Part shown: piece by piece, positions 17,291 through 28,416 of the stretch
How the letters are laid out: every line of letters begins with the position of its first letter
Position numbering within the stretch: the stretch's first letter is position 1
Source of the DNA: Stenotrophomonas terrae
Lineage (GTDB): Bacteria > Pseudomonadota > Gammaproteobacteria > Xanthomonadales > Xanthomonadaceae
Assembly: GCF_001431465.1 (NCBI RefSeq)
Contig: NZ_LDJJ01000005.1
Location: forward strand, 60,574 to 124,573
DNA length: 64,000 bases
Direction of reading: 5' to 3'
Translations under genes and position numbers: made by a program
Notes under the pieces: generated by a model
The model's input: the letters and a program-made list of their open reading frames with translations, nothing else
Told to the model about the DNA's origin: nothing
The model's database searches: none

Positions 17291-19708
17291 TCACTGCTCC
17301 GGGTCGCGCACCAGATGGATATCGGTCGGCGTCACCAGCGCGATTCCAGCTGCGGCGCTTTGCTCCAGCAGGGCGAACAGCACATCACTGCGCGTGCCGT
17401 ATACATTCCGCGCCGATGACACATAGGCAAAGCTGTTCACCGCCACCTGGCCGCCGCTGATCGAATCAATGAAGAACGACGGCGCCGGGTCGATCAGCAC
17501 GCTTTCGTTGGCCGCGTAGATCCCCAGCAACAAGCTGCGCAACTGCCCCACGTTGGTACCCAGCGGCACCGAGAACTGCACCTGGATGCGGCCCAAGGCA
17601 TTGGCCATGGTCATGTTGCGGATGGTCTTGGTGATCAGCTCCGAGTTGGGCACGATCAAGGTCGACCGGTCACCCACCTGGATCTCGGTCGAGCGCACCG
17701 AGATGCGACGGATATCGCCTTCCTGGTCGCCGATCTTGATCCAGTCGCCGATCTTCACCGGCCGCTCGGCCAGCAGGATCAGGCCAGACACGAAGTTCTG
17801 GGTAATGGCCTGCAGACCAAAACCAATACCGACCGACAAGGCACTGGCCAGCAAGGCCACCTTCTCGAAGCCGATGCCCAGTGCCGCCAGTGCCCACAAC
17901 GCGGCCAGCACGATGCCCAGGTAATGGGCAACGGTGCTGATCGAATTGCGCGCACCGATGTCCAGCTCGGTCTTGGGCAGATAGGTATCCACCAACCAGC
18001 GCTGCACCACCTGCATCAATGCCAAGCCCAATGCCAGCACCAGCACCGCACTGAAGATCGATCCCGGGGTCAGCACGCTGCCGCCGATCTTGATGCCGGC
18101 GGACAGGCGTTCCAGCCAGTTGTACAGCGCACTGACATTGCCGAACGGTGCAACGAAGGCGGTGACGCCCAGCATCACCAGCGCAAGCCGTGAAGTGGCC
18201 GACAGCAATACCCCGGCCTGCTCCAGGCGGCTGGCCGACAAACCGGTGGACAGCCGCAGCATGCGCCCGACCGCGCTGTCCGGCGCCAGCAGCCACAACG
18301 CGAAGTCATCGGCAAAACGCGTCAGCAAGGTGGTCGCCAACACGATCACCGAGCCCCACACCATCTGCTGGGCGACGAACATGGCGAAGTTGAGGTAGCC
18401 CAGCAAGGTTGCCACCAGCGCGGCGGAAATGCTCAGGTAGCCGCCCAGCCGGGCGACGATCAACCAGCCGCTGCGCGGTGCCCGCGGCGTGCGCCCGCTG
18501 TTCGTATCCTCCTGCTCCAGCCGCGCCGCCTCGGCCGCGCGGCGCCGGTGCAGGCCGGCCAGCGTGGCCAGCATGCTCATGATCAGCACCACGTAGGTGA
18601 GCGCGATCAGGCCATCCAGGGTCACCGTACCAACCGCCGAGGTACGTGCCGCACGATTGACCTCGCGCAGCAGCATGGTCAGCCAGGTCAGGCTGGCCGC
18701 GCCCCAGGCGAAGCGGCGCAGGCGTGCAGCGGCCACATCATCGATATCCAGCAGACGCCAGGTGGGCCGCGATGGCACCAGCAGGCAGGCCGCGACCGCA
18801 CCGATGAAGGCGGCAACAAAGGTCGCGATGACAAAGGTATTGGCCACCGACTCCAGCCGTGGCGCGATTGCATCGATGGCCTGCAGGCTGGTCACCAGCA
18901 CCTTCGCCGCCAGCCCCGGCAGCAGGGTGCCGACCAGCAGCAGCCATACCGCAAGCCCGGTACGGCGCAGGCGCCCGGCCGGCGCACGCTCGGAAGCGGC
19001 ATAACGGCGACCCAGATGACGCAACCAGATGCGCAGCGGGAACAGCATCAGCAACGCCAGCGACGCACCCAGCAAGGGAACGCCCCAGCCTTCCTTGCCC
19101 ACTGCCTTCAGCAGCGCCGTACTGGCCTGCCGGTACAGGGAGTGGAAGCGGTTGTAGTCATCGGGCAGATGTTCGGCAAACTCGCGCCACAATGCCGGTG
19201 ACAAGGGTGAGCCCACCTTGCGGCCGAGCTGCTCGCCGAACTGCTGCGCACGGGTTTTCTCGATCGACTCGTTGGCCTGCTTGGCCTCCTCGGCCAGCAG
19301 CTTGCCGCGCTTGATATCGGCATCGATCTGGCTGCGCTGCTGGTCCAGCAGCTTGCGCTGGCGGGCGATGTCGGGTTCTTCGCCGGCTTCCGGCGCCGGC
19401 CCCAGCTGTTCGATACGGGCATCGAGCTGGTTCAACTCCGGTTGCAGGGCCACCACGCTGGCCTCGGCATCACGCTGCGCCTGGCTGGCGCGTTCGGCCA
19501 GCGTCTTCAGGGTTTCCGGGGCATCGGCATCATTGACCGCACGCTGGACCGCCTCGATCGCACGCGAAGCCTGTTCGATACGGGCCTGTGGGCTGGACTC
19601 GGCGGCCACCGTAGGCGCCGCCGCCAGCGCAGTACCGCTGGCAAACAGGCCAGCATGGGCCACCAGAAAAACAAACAACAGCGCGCGCAGGAAACGTTGG
19701 GCAGGCAA
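17291..19708 (-). CDS. Large MscS-family mechanosensitive channel (DUF3772 type)
   Basis: 805 residues. Cleavable signal-like N-terminus (res ~1-30), a periplasmic DUF3772-type helical domain with coiled coil (res ~35-190), about ten membrane segments, then the MscS core: ALSVGIGFGLQAITQNFVSG (pore helix TM3 and gate region), ERPVKIGDWIKIGDQEGDI (beta domain) and TEIQVGDRSTLIVPNSELI. Protects cells against hypo-osmotic shock. The most likely start is TTG at 19708, as no ATG or GTG is available before the signal sequence. It faces opgB, another osmotic-adaptation gene, across the repeat cluster. Confidence 0.88.
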   Translation of the reverse strand: MPAQRFLRALLFVFLVAHAGLFASGTALAAAPTVAAESSPQARIEQASRAIEAVQRAVNDADAPETLKTLAERASQAQRDAEASVVALQPELNQLDARIEQLGPAPEAGEEPDIARQRKLLDQQRSQIDADIKRGKLLAEEAKQANESIEKTRAQQFGEQLGRKVGSPLSPALWREFAEHLPDDYNRFHSLYRQASTALLKAVGKEGWGVPLLGASLALLMLFPLRIWLRHLGRRYAASERAPAGRLRRTGLAVWLLLVGTLLPGLAAKVLVTSLQAIDAIAPRLESVANTFVIATFVAAFIGAVAACLLVPSRPTWRLLDIDDVAAARLRRFAWGAASLTWLTMLLREVNRAARTSAVGTVTLDGLIALTYVVLIMSMLATLAGLHRRRAAEAARLEQEDTNSGRTPRAPRSGWLIVARLGGYLSISAALVATLLGYLNFAMFVAQQMVWGSVIVLATTLLTRFADDFALWLLAPDSAVGRMLRLSTGLSASRLEQAGVLLSATSRLALVMLGVTAFVAPFGNVSALYNWLERLSAGIKIGGSVLTPGSIFSAVLVLALGLALMQVVQRWLVDTYLPKTELDIGARNSISTVAHYLGIVLAALWALAALGIGFEKVALLASALSVGIGFGLQAITQNFVSGLILLAERPVKIGDWIKIGDQEGDIRRISVRSTEIQVGDRSTLIVPNSELITKTIRNMTMANALGRIQVQFSVPLGTNVGQLRSLLLGIYAANESVLIDPAPSFFIDSISGGQVAVNSFAYVSSARNVYGTRSDVLFALLEQSAAAGIALVTPTDIHLVRDPEQ

Positions 19709-19797
19709 GGCAGGGCACCGGATCGCGCGGACTACCGCGCCTGCCGGGAACTATATGTCAGCACGCGTTCACATCCTGCAAAAACAGCGCTCATTCC

Positions 19798-20046
19798 TCA
19801 GTATTTCAACGCCAGTTCGGCGATGTGGCTGCGGTTGAGCTCGTAGATTTCCTGGAACTCTTCCTCGGTCAGTTCGTCCGGCGCATACACCGCCACCTGC
19901 TCCCATACCTGGGTGGTGGACAGCGGCTGGCGGGGGCCGGCACGCAATGAAAAACCATGCCCTTCGTACTCGACCACCTCGGGCACCTGCTGCCAACGCT
20001 CACGCGCATAGCGGTTCTGCCCCTTGAGCAGGATCACGACAAACAT
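19798..20046 (-). CDS. Conserved-looking hypothetical protein, 82 aa
   Basis: Soluble, acidic, no membrane segment. Sequence of the type MFVVILLKGQNRYARERWQQ with an acidic C-terminal helix (ELTEEEFQEIYELNRSHI). GGAG lies just upstream of the ATG at 20046. It lies between the channel gene and a divergent lipocalin gene. No family recognised. Confidence 0.65.
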   Translation of the reverse strand: MFVVILLKGQNRYARERWQQVPEVVEYEGHGFSLRAGPRQPLSTTQVWEQVAVYAPDELTEEEFQEIYELNRSHIAELALKY

Positions 20047-20235
20047 GGAGAACTCCCGTCTTCGGATGCGGCCAGCCTAGCGCAGCCATGTTTGCCCGGC
20101 GCGAAGAAAGCGCAGCGGCGATGGCACCGATTCAGTGAATGGCAAATCGACCTGGCCGGCACGGCGCCTTAACCGGCGGTGGCCTATAGCTGGTGCCCCG
20201 CGCAGCCCCCTGCGCCACAGCCGAAGAGGTCACCC

Positions 20236-20730
20236 ATGACTCAACACTCCTCCCTGGCAACCGTTCCACACGTGGATCTGCAACGCTATCTGGGCACCTG
20301 GTATGAGGTGGCGCGCCTGCCGATGCGGCATGAGCCCGAAGACGCCACCGACATCAGCGCCCACTACTCGCTCAACGAAGATGGCAGCGTGCGAGTGCAG
20401 AACCGCTGCCTGCGTGGCGGCAACCTGGAAGAGTCGATTGGCCAGGCCAAACCCATCGATGACAGCAACAGCAAACTGGAAGTCAGCTTCCTGCCCGAGG
20501 GCCTGCGCTGGATCCCCTTCACCAAGGGCGACTACTGGATCATGCAGCTGGACGCGGCCTACACCACCGCGCTGGTCGGCAGCCCGGACCGCAAATACCT
20601 GTGGCTGCTCGCGCGCCTGCCGCAGATGGATGCCACCACCCGCGACCATTACATCGCTTATGCGCAGCAGCAGGGCTTTGATACCGGGCCGCTGATCCAT
20701 ACCCCGCACACCGGCCACCCGACCGGCTGA
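20236..20730 (+). CDS. Lipocalin (Blc-like), lacking the lipoprotein signal
   Basis: 164 residues. The lipocalin GxW motif is clear in YLGTWYEVARLPMRHE (res ~14-29); further Blc-like blocks are CLRGGNLEESIGQAK, KLEVSFLP, GDYWIMQLD and KYLWLLAR. E. coli Blc is an outer-membrane lipoprotein, but here the N-terminus MTQHSSLATVPHVDL has no signal peptide or lipobox, so the protein is probably cytosolic unless a distant start is used. AGAGG lies upstream of the ATG. It is 29 nt before a flavoprotein gene and probably in one operon with it. Confidence 0.85.
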   Translation: MTQHSSLATVPHVDLQRYLGTWYEVARLPMRHEPEDATDISAHYSLNEDGSVRVQNRCLRGGNLEESIGQAKPIDDSNSKLEVSFLPEGLRWIPFTKGDYWIMQLDAAYTTALVGSPDRKYLWLLARLPQMDATTRDHYIAYAQQQGFDTGPLIHTPHTGHPTG

Positions 20731-20759
20731 GTCCGGCTGCAAACGGCGCGGAGGCCGGC

Positions 20760-21971
20760 ATGGACCTGAAAAGTGGCTACCCGTTCTGGGCTGTCCGCAA
20801 CGGCCTGCTGCAGGCCTTCCCGCCCTTGCAGCAGGATCTGCGCTGCGAGGTGGTGGTGATCGGCGCCGGCATCACCGCCGCGCTGATCGCCGATCAACTG
20901 CTGCAGCACGGCCATGAGGTCGCGGTCATCGAGCAGCGCGATGTCGGTTGGGGGTCCACCGCCGCCAGCACCGCGCTGCTGCAGTACGAAATCGACACGC
21001 CACTGCGTGAGCTGGCAAAACGCTACGGCCTGGACGCGGCCCTGCTGGCCTACCGTGCCTGCGCGCGGGCAATCGAGCAACTGCAGGAGCTGGCCGCGGA
21101 CGTAGGCGATGTCGATTTCCGCAACGCGCAGAGCCTGTATTACGCCAGCCGGCGCCGGCACCTGCGGCCGCTGCTGGAAGAATTCGAGCTGCGCAGCCAG
21201 CATGGTTTCGCGGTGGACTGGCTCGATGCCGAAGGCGTTGCCAATGACTATGGCTTCGCCGCGCCCGGCGCGATCCTCAGCACGCCTGCGGCGAGCATGG
21301 ACCCCTACCGGATGGCTTACCGCCTGCTCGGGCGCGTGCAGGCGCAGGGCGGCCGGGTCCATGACCGCTGCCGCGTGGATCATGTGCAGAGCAACGCCAA
21401 AGAAGTACATCTGCACACCAGCGACGGCATCAACATCCGCTGCCGGCACCTTGTGATGGCCGCCGGTTACGCCAGCCAGCGCTGGCTGCAGCAGCGGGTG
21501 GCGCGCAACCGCAGCAGCTACGCCTTCGTCACCGATCCCTTGCCCGCCGATGCGCTGGGGCCACTGCGCCACACCCTGCTATGGGAAACCGCCCGCCCCT
21601 ATCTCTACCTGCGCAGCACCGCCGACAACCGTCTATTGATTGGCGGCGAGGACGATGCGGTGGACGTGCCGTTGCGTCGCGATGCACAGGTTGATCGCAA
21701 GGCAAAGCGCCTGGCCGGCAAGGTCGCCAAGCTGTTCCCGCATCTATCGATCCAGCCTACCTTCGCCTGGGCCGGCACCTTTGCCGAAACCGCAGATGGC
21801 CTGCCGTTCTTCGGCCCGCATCCGCAATGGGGGCCGCGCGTGCACTTCGCCATGGCCTACGGCGGCAATGGCATCACCTATTCGATGATCGGCGCCGATC
21901 TGGTCCGCGCCGCCATCGAGCGACGCCGGCACCCGCTGGCGCAGTTGTTCTCCTTCCAACGGCTGGATTGA
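20760..21971 (+). CDS. FAD-dependent oxidoreductase (DAO family)
   Basis: 403 residues. The GxGxxG FAD site is VVVIGAGITAALIADQLLQHG (here cited as GAGITAALIA, res ~38-47). The FAD-ligand Glu follows at the end of the second strand (IEQRDVGWGSTAAS), and the C-terminal DAO signature is FAWAGTFAETADGLPFFGPH with YGGNGITYSMIGADL. Oxidises an amine or amino-acid-like substrate; which one is unknown. Cytosolic. Co-transcribed with the lipocalin, which might supply or hold a hydrophobic ligand (inference only). Confidence 0.87.
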   Translation: MDLKSGYPFWAVRNGLLQAFPPLQQDLRCEVVVIGAGITAALIADQLLQHGHEVAVIEQRDVGWGSTAASTALLQYEIDTPLRELAKRYGLDAALLAYRACARAIEQLQELAADVGDVDFRNAQSLYYASRRRHLRPLLEEFELRSQHGFAVDWLDAEGVANDYGFAAPGAILSTPAASMDPYRMAYRLLGRVQAQGGRVHDRCRVDHVQSNAKEVHLHTSDGINIRCRHLVMAAGYASQRWLQQRVARNRSSYAFVTDPLPADALGPLRHTLLWETARPYLYLRSTADNRLLIGGEDDAVDVPLRRDAQVDRKAKRLAGKVAKLFPHLSIQPTFAWAGTFAETADGLPFFGPHPQWGPRVHFAMAYGGNGITYSMIGADLVRAAIERRRHPLAQLFSFQRLD

Positions 21972-22074
21972 GGCAGCCGCCACCGGCAGGCGACAGCCAT
22001 CATTCAAATCATTTCTGCTAGCGTTCAGGCTGGCTCACCATCACGGTGTGGCCCTGTAGCGGAGCGGTTGCACC

Positions 22075-22527
22075 ATGATCCGAACATTCCTATCTGCGGT
22101 ACTGCTGCTGGCCCCGGCCGTGGCCATGGCGCAGGACACCGCAACCGCACCGGGCGGCCTGGACCTGAGCGTGCCGCAGGCGCCGCTGCGCTACCTGGGC
22201 GAGACCGACTACAAGGGCGATGCACCGGGCACCTACTACGGCGACAAGAGCGGCCCTGCCCCGCGCAAGGACCAGCCCGGCGCCCAGGTGATGGATGACA
22301 AGTTGCAGGTACATGGCGCGGTCAGCGCCGGCATGGGCTATTCCAAGGGCTACGGCAACAGCAACTGGCAGGCCGTGGACCTGAACCTGGGCAAGAACTA
22401 CAACAACGACGAAGGCGAAAGCCGCCGCGTCAACCTGAACATCCACATGAGCAAGAGCGAAGGCCCCGGCCCGTATGGCTATGGCCCGGGTCCCGGCTTC
22501 GGCCCCGGCCCCTGGGGCGGCTGGTAA
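22075..22527 (+). CDS. Secreted protein of unknown function with Gly/Pro-rich tail
   Basis: 150 residues with a standard signal peptide (MIRTFLSAVLLLAPAVAMAQ, cleavage after AMA). The mature part has a central region (VMDDKLQVHGAVSAGMGYSK) that could form outer-membrane-like strands, and ends in repeats of G-P-G with aromatic residues. Expected in periplasm or outer membrane. No family recognised. Confidence 0.78.
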   Translation: MIRTFLSAVLLLAPAVAMAQDTATAPGGLDLSVPQAPLRYLGETDYKGDAPGTYYGDKSGPAPRKDQPGAQVMDDKLQVHGAVSAGMGYSKGYGNSNWQAVDLNLGKNYNNDEGESRRVNLNIHMSKSEGPGPYGYGPGPGFGPGPWGGW

Positions 22528-22549
22528 GCCCACCGCTGCCCCGCGCCGC

Positions 22550-22873
22550 TCAGCTGCTGGCGCGCATCCACAGGCAATCCAGCGCATCCAGCGCGATATG
22601 CACGAGCAGACCGATGCCGAACAGGCGGGTCCGCTTGGGCAGGGTCAAACCGGCATACAGCACGATGGCCGGCGCGGTATGCAGCGGGTGGAAGCCGATG
22701 CTGCAACGGCCCGGGGCGTAGATCGGGTCGGCCAGCAGGTGGTCCAGATCGATCACCCAGCCCAACAACAGCAGCATCCAGGCCTTGCCGAACTGCGGCC
22801 GCCAGAACAACCAGGCCAGCAAGGCCGGCACCGCCACATGCAGGCACAGGTGCAGGATGGCGCGCAGGCTCAT
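22550..22873 (-). CDS. Small polytopic membrane protein (DUF6122-like)
   Basis: 107 residues with three or four hydrophobic segments. The D-x-D-H-L-L-A-D block after the second segment and HPLHTAP resemble the metal-binding histidines of YdjM-type membrane hydrolases, and length and motif order fit DUF6122. Function unknown. Convergent with the secreted protein gene, 22 nt away. Confidence 0.7.
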   Translation of the reverse strand: MSLRAILHLCLHVAVPALLAWLFWRPQFGKAWMLLLLGWVIDLDHLLADPIYAPGRCSIGFHPLHTAPAIVLYAGLTLPKRTRLFGIGLLVHIALDALDCLWMRASS

Positions 22874-23055
22874 GGCCTTGCCCCCTGCTGCGAGAGGCCA
22901 ACGGCAGCCGGGACGGGCAGGTGCTGATCAGGTGCTCGATGACGCATGCGGGCTGTTCTGGCTGAACCAGCGTCGATTGTAGGCCGGGGCGGCCGGGGCG
23001 CGGCGTTACACTATGCCCCCGCCGGCAGTTCCGCCGCGGTGGTTCCGGAGTGGCA

Positions 23056-23526
23056 ATGATCAACAACGACGTACTGCGCAGCATCCGCTACATGCTCGAC
23101 CTCAGCGACAGCATGGTGGTGGACACCATTCACTTGGCCGATCCCAGCTTCGAGGTGGATGCGGCACAGGTGCACGATTTCCTGCGCAAGGACGACGAGC
23201 CGTTGTTTGAAGCCTGCCCGGACGCGGTGTTGTCGCGTTTTCTGGACGGCCTGATCTACCACTACCGTGGCCGCGACGAATCGCAGCCGCAGCGCCCGCC
23301 GGAAAAGCGCATCACCAACAACATCGTGCTGAAGAAGCTGCGCGTGGCCTTTGAACTGAAGGACATGGACATGCATGCGATCTTCGAGGCGGCGGGCTTC
23401 CCGATGTCCAAGCCGGAGCTGTCGGCATTGTTCCGCCAGCCGGACCACAAGAATTACCGCGAATGCGGCGACCAGGCCCTGCGCAACTTCCTCAAGGGCC
23501 TGACCCAGCGCGTGCGCCCGGCGTAA
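23056..23526 (+). CDS. DUF1456 (YehS-like) protein
   Basis: 156 residues, exactly the size of E. coli YehS. Two similar halves, each with the N-terminal pattern NNDVLRSIRYMLDLSD / NNIVLKKLRVAFELKD and a C-terminal alpha block (DDEPLFEACPDAVLSRFLDG; KNYRECGDQALRNFLKGL). Cytosolic, role unknown. CCGGAG precedes the ATG at 23056; the GTG at 23050 overlaps it and is less likely. Confidence 0.88.
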   Translation: MINNDVLRSIRYMLDLSDSMVVDTIHLADPSFEVDAAQVHDFLRKDDEPLFEACPDAVLSRFLDGLIYHYRGRDESQPQRPPEKRITNNIVLKKLRVAFELKDMDMHAIFEAAGFPMSKPELSALFRQPDHKNYRECGDQALRNFLKGLTQRVRPA

Positions 23527-23559
23527 GGTTCGCTGCGGCCGCTCCCCTGCTTTCTTGCT

Positions 23560-23685
23560 TGTGGGAGTGGCGTAAGCCGCGAAACAACGAATGCTGCAGC
23601 CCGCAAAGGCTTGGCTTCGGCGGGGATAGCGCAAACCGCTGCTTCGAAAACAATTGTGGCTTCGCGGCTTACGCCGCTCCCACAA
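23560..23685. repeat. Inverted palindromic repeat pair
   Basis: GTGGGAGTGGCGTAAGCCGC arm and an inverse arm ending CCGCTCCCACAA, separated by a ~75-bp centre, in a convergent gene gap. Confidence 0.85.
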
Positions 23686-23715
23686 AAGCCGTCTTGGACG
23701 CGCCCGATCCGGCGC

Positions 23716-24171
23716 TTACAGAATCCGGTAAACGCGGGCCTTGGGCAGGTCTTCATCCACCTGCAGGAACCAGCGCCCGGCGATGCCGGGGATCACTTCG
23801 ATTTCAGGCGACTGCAAGGTAGTGCGCAGGCGCATCTGGCCCTTGAGCACCTTCCACTGCTGGCCATTGGCCAGCACGAACACCGTGCCCGGCTCCCAAC
23901 CTTCCACCGCGCCCTGCACCTGGCTGTGCACCGGGCCTTCCTCCAGGCCGATCTGCATGGGGGCAGGCGTGGGTGTGGCGGCAACGGCGGCAACCGGTGC
24001 GGTTTCGCTGAGCATGCGATTGAGCAGCTGCAGCTGCTGCGCGCTCAGCCCGACCTGCTGAAGCTGCTCGGCGCTCAGGCGCTGCTCCAAGGGCAGGTAG
24101 TCGCGCTGCTTGCTCCAGGCCAACGGGGTGATCGACAGCAGGGTTGCGGCAAGCAGCAGGCGGGTTTTCAT
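23716..24171 (-). CDS. Secreted protein of unknown function
   Basis: 151 residues with a signal peptide (MKTRLLLAATLLSITPLAWS). The mature N-terminal part is a helical segment rich in Leu and Gln (SAEQLQQVGLSAQQLQLLNR). The C-terminal ~80 residues look like beta strands (GTVFVLANGQQWKVLKGQMR). Probably periplasmic. AAGGA lies upstream of the ATG at 24171. No family assigned. Confidence 0.78.
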   Translation of the reverse strand: MKTRLLLAATLLSITPLAWSKQRDYLPLEQRLSAEQLQQVGLSAQQLQLLNRMLSETAPVAAVAATPTPAPMQIGLEEGPVHSQVQGAVEGWEPGTVFVLANGQQWKVLKGQMRLRTTLQSPEIEVIPGIAGRWFLQVDEDLPKARVYRIL

Positions 24172-24258
24172 GCTCAAGGTCCTTCCGGCCGATGCCGGTT
24201 GAGGCGCACTTTGCTGCAGTTTGGTTACGGCTTGGTTACATGCGCCAGAGCAGGAGCT

Positions 24259-24423
24259 TGCCCTCACCCCAACCCCTCTCCCGTAAACGGGAGAGGGGCT
24301 AGCATTGCGTCGGCTCGTAGTGCACCAGCCCCTCTCCCGCGCACGGGAGAGGGCGCGCATTGCTTGCGCTCGGAGTGCATTAGCCCCTCTCCCGCCTGCG
24401 GGAGAGGGGTTGGGGTGAGGGGA
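24259..24423. repeat. Three hairpin repeats of the CCCTCACCCCAACCCC family
   Basis: Copies at 24259-24299, 24329-24354 and 24384-24423. Each has CCCCTCTCCCG on one arm and CGGGAGAGGGG on the other; the outer two carry the flanking TCACCCCAA or TTGGGGTGA. With the terminator next to them they fill the 349-bp gap downstream of the Ax21 gene. The same repeat is inside the E2 gene at 4139-4174. Confidence 0.85.
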
Positions 24424-24463
24424 AGCTTCTAGCTAGAAAACCAAAGACCAAAAACCAAAAAAA

Positions 24464-24489
24464 GGCCCGGCATACGCCGGGCCTTTTTT
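24464..24489 (-). terminator. Terminator downstream of the Ax21-family gene
   Basis: 8-bp stem GGCCCGGC / GCCGGGCC with a 4-nt loop and A/T runs on both sides, so it can work in both directions. On the minus strand it is followed by seven T and a TTTTGG-like tract that continues to about 24425. Confidence 0.92.
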
Positions 24490-24520
24490 CGCTACCTGAC
24501 GCCAAAGCGCCTTGTGCGTA

Positions 24521-25096
24521 TTACCAGCTGAAGCGCGGACCCACGGTCCACTGCTTGTCACCGTTGTTGAACATCTTGATGTCGCCATTGATGCCCCAGT
24601 TCTGGTTCAACTTCACCTGGCCACCAAGGCGGCCGTAGAAGTCACCTTCCGGGCTGATGCCGTGCTTCTTGCTGAAATCTTCGTAGCCAGCCATTGCATA
24701 CACTTCGGCATGCTTGCCGAAAGCGGTGCGGATACCGGCTTCAGCGCTGTAGCCGTTGAAATCCAGGCCCTGGGCAAACTTTTCGTCGTACTTTTCGTAA
24801 GCCACGCGAGCAACGAAGTCGGTGGTCGGGGCGATTTCCTTGTTGAAACCGGCACCGACGCGCCACTGGTCGACGTCAAGGTTGGTGTGCGAGATTTCCT
24901 GACGGGTGTATTCGCCAAAAGCGTGGAAATTCGGCAGGAAGGCGTAGGAACCCTTCACACCCCAGCCTTCGGCCTTGCCGTCAGCCGAGGTCTTGGCGTA
25001 GTCGGCTTCGGCATAGTTGTAGGACAGGCCGTCAGCAGCAGAAGCGGCGAACGGAAGGGCGGCAACCAGCGCCAGGGCAATCAACGAAGTCTTCAT
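24521..25096 (-). CDS. Ax21-family outer-membrane protein
   Basis: 191 residues. The signal peptide MKTSLIALALVAALPFAASA and the mature start ADGLSYNYAEADYAK are typical of the Ax21/Omp21 family of Xanthomonas and Stenotrophomonas. The rest is alternating strands (an eight-stranded barrel is likely) and ends in WTVGPRFSW with a terminal aromatic residue, as outer-membrane proteins do. Ax21 has been linked to biofilm, outer-membrane vesicles and immune perception, although the original signalling claims were withdrawn. AGAGG lies before the ATG. Single gene with its own terminator. Confidence 0.88.
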   Translation of the reverse strand: MKTSLIALALVAALPFAASAADGLSYNYAEADYAKTSADGKAEGWGVKGSYAFLPNFHAFGEYTRQEISHTNLDVDQWRVGAGFNKEIAPTTDFVARVAYEKYDEKFAQGLDFNGYSAEAGIRTAFGKHAEVYAMAGYEDFSKKHGISPEGDFYGRLGGQVKLNQNWGINGDIKMFNNGDKQWTVGPRFSW

Positions 25097-25305
25097 GGGT
25101 ACTACCTCTGCATTACTGAGCTTGATGGCACGACAGCAAAGAGCTGTCTGCGTCCGGATGTAAGTTTTCCGTTAGTCGCCCCAACAAACCCTGAAACAGC
25201 CCATGCAATAAAACGTCGATTTTTGGCTTCTATTCAGGCGATTTCTGGCACGCGCGGGGCGCGTGCACGTTGAATCGCATTCATTTAAGCAAATACACGC
25301 AATAT

Positions 25306-25779
25306 TCAGCGTGCGCGTTTACCCGCCGCAACGCCGCCAAAGGTGGTCGGCAAGGCCGCGTCGTGCAGGGGCACGCCGGTCTCGATGTCACGCAGGATCG
25401 GGCAATCCGGGCGCTCGTCGCCGGCGCAGCAGTTGGCCAATGCCTGCACCGTCTGCACCATGTCCTGCAGCTCGGCGATGCGCTGCTGGAGCACCTGCAC
25501 GTGCTCCAGCGCCATGCGCTTCACATCGGCACTGTGCCGCGAGCGGTCGCGCCACAGCTCCAGCAGTTCACCGATGCGCTCCACGCTGAAGCCCATGTCG
25601 CGCGAGCGCTTGATGAAGCCCAGGGTGTGGATGTCGCGTGGCGTATACACCCGATAACCGGCATCGGTGCGTGCCACCGGCCCGACCAGGCCGGTGTCCT
25701 CGTAATAGCGGATCATCTTGGCCGAGATGCCGGTGGCCTTGGCGGCCTGGCCGATGTTCATGCCTTCATCCATCATCAT
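25306..25779 (-). CDS. cueR: Cu(I)-responsive MerR-family regulator
   Basis: 157 residues. MerR DNA-binding head (MNIGQAAKATGISAKMIRYY with the EDTGL wing), dimerisation helix, and a C-terminal metal loop CCAGDERPDCPIL, in which the two conserved Cys (spacing as in CueR) bind Cu(I). It activates promoters with a 19-bp spacer. Starts 6 nt after the copA stop on the same strand, so it is probably the second gene of a copA-cueR operon. GAGGAG precedes the ATG at 25779; MNIG, 6 residues on, is an alternative start. Confidence 0.92.
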   Translation of the reverse strand: MMMDEGMNIGQAAKATGISAKMIRYYEDTGLVGPVARTDAGYRVYTPRDIHTLGFIKRSRDMGFSVERIGELLELWRDRSRHSADVKRMALEHVQVLQQRIAELQDMVQTVQALANCCAGDERPDCPILRDIETGVPLHDAALPTTFGGVAAGKRAR

Positions 25780-25785
25780 CGCTCC

Positions 25786-28284
<2,499 letters not shown>

Positions 28285-28314
28285 CGGCACATCTCCATTT
28301 CATGGTCTGGAGCC

Positions 28315-28345
28315 ACCTTAAAGCTTCCAACGATGGGAGGGTCAA
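28315..28345 (-). promoter_or_regulatory. CueR-type promoter/operator of copA
   Basis: On the minus strand: -35 TTGACC (28345-28340), exactly 19 bp, then -10 TAAGGT (28320-28315). The long spacer and a dyad between the boxes (CCTCCCATCGTTGGAAG) are the signature of promoters activated by MerR/CueR proteins. Confidence 0.85.
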
Positions 28346-28360
28346 GCACGGATCGAGCGC

Positions 28361-28391
28361 TTGACCTTGCCATCATGGGAAGGTCCAAGCT
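28361..28391 (+). promoter_or_regulatory. CueR-type promoter/operator of copZ
   Basis: TTGACC (28361-28366), a 19-bp spacer carrying the dyad ACCTTGCCATCATGGGAAGG, then CAAGCT (28386-28391). It lies back to back with the copA promoter, 15 bp between the two -35 boxes. A near-perfect operator with a weak -10 is typical of activator-dependent promoters. Confidence 0.82.
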
Positions 28392-28416
28392 GCTCCCACC
28401 CCAACGGAGAAACCCC

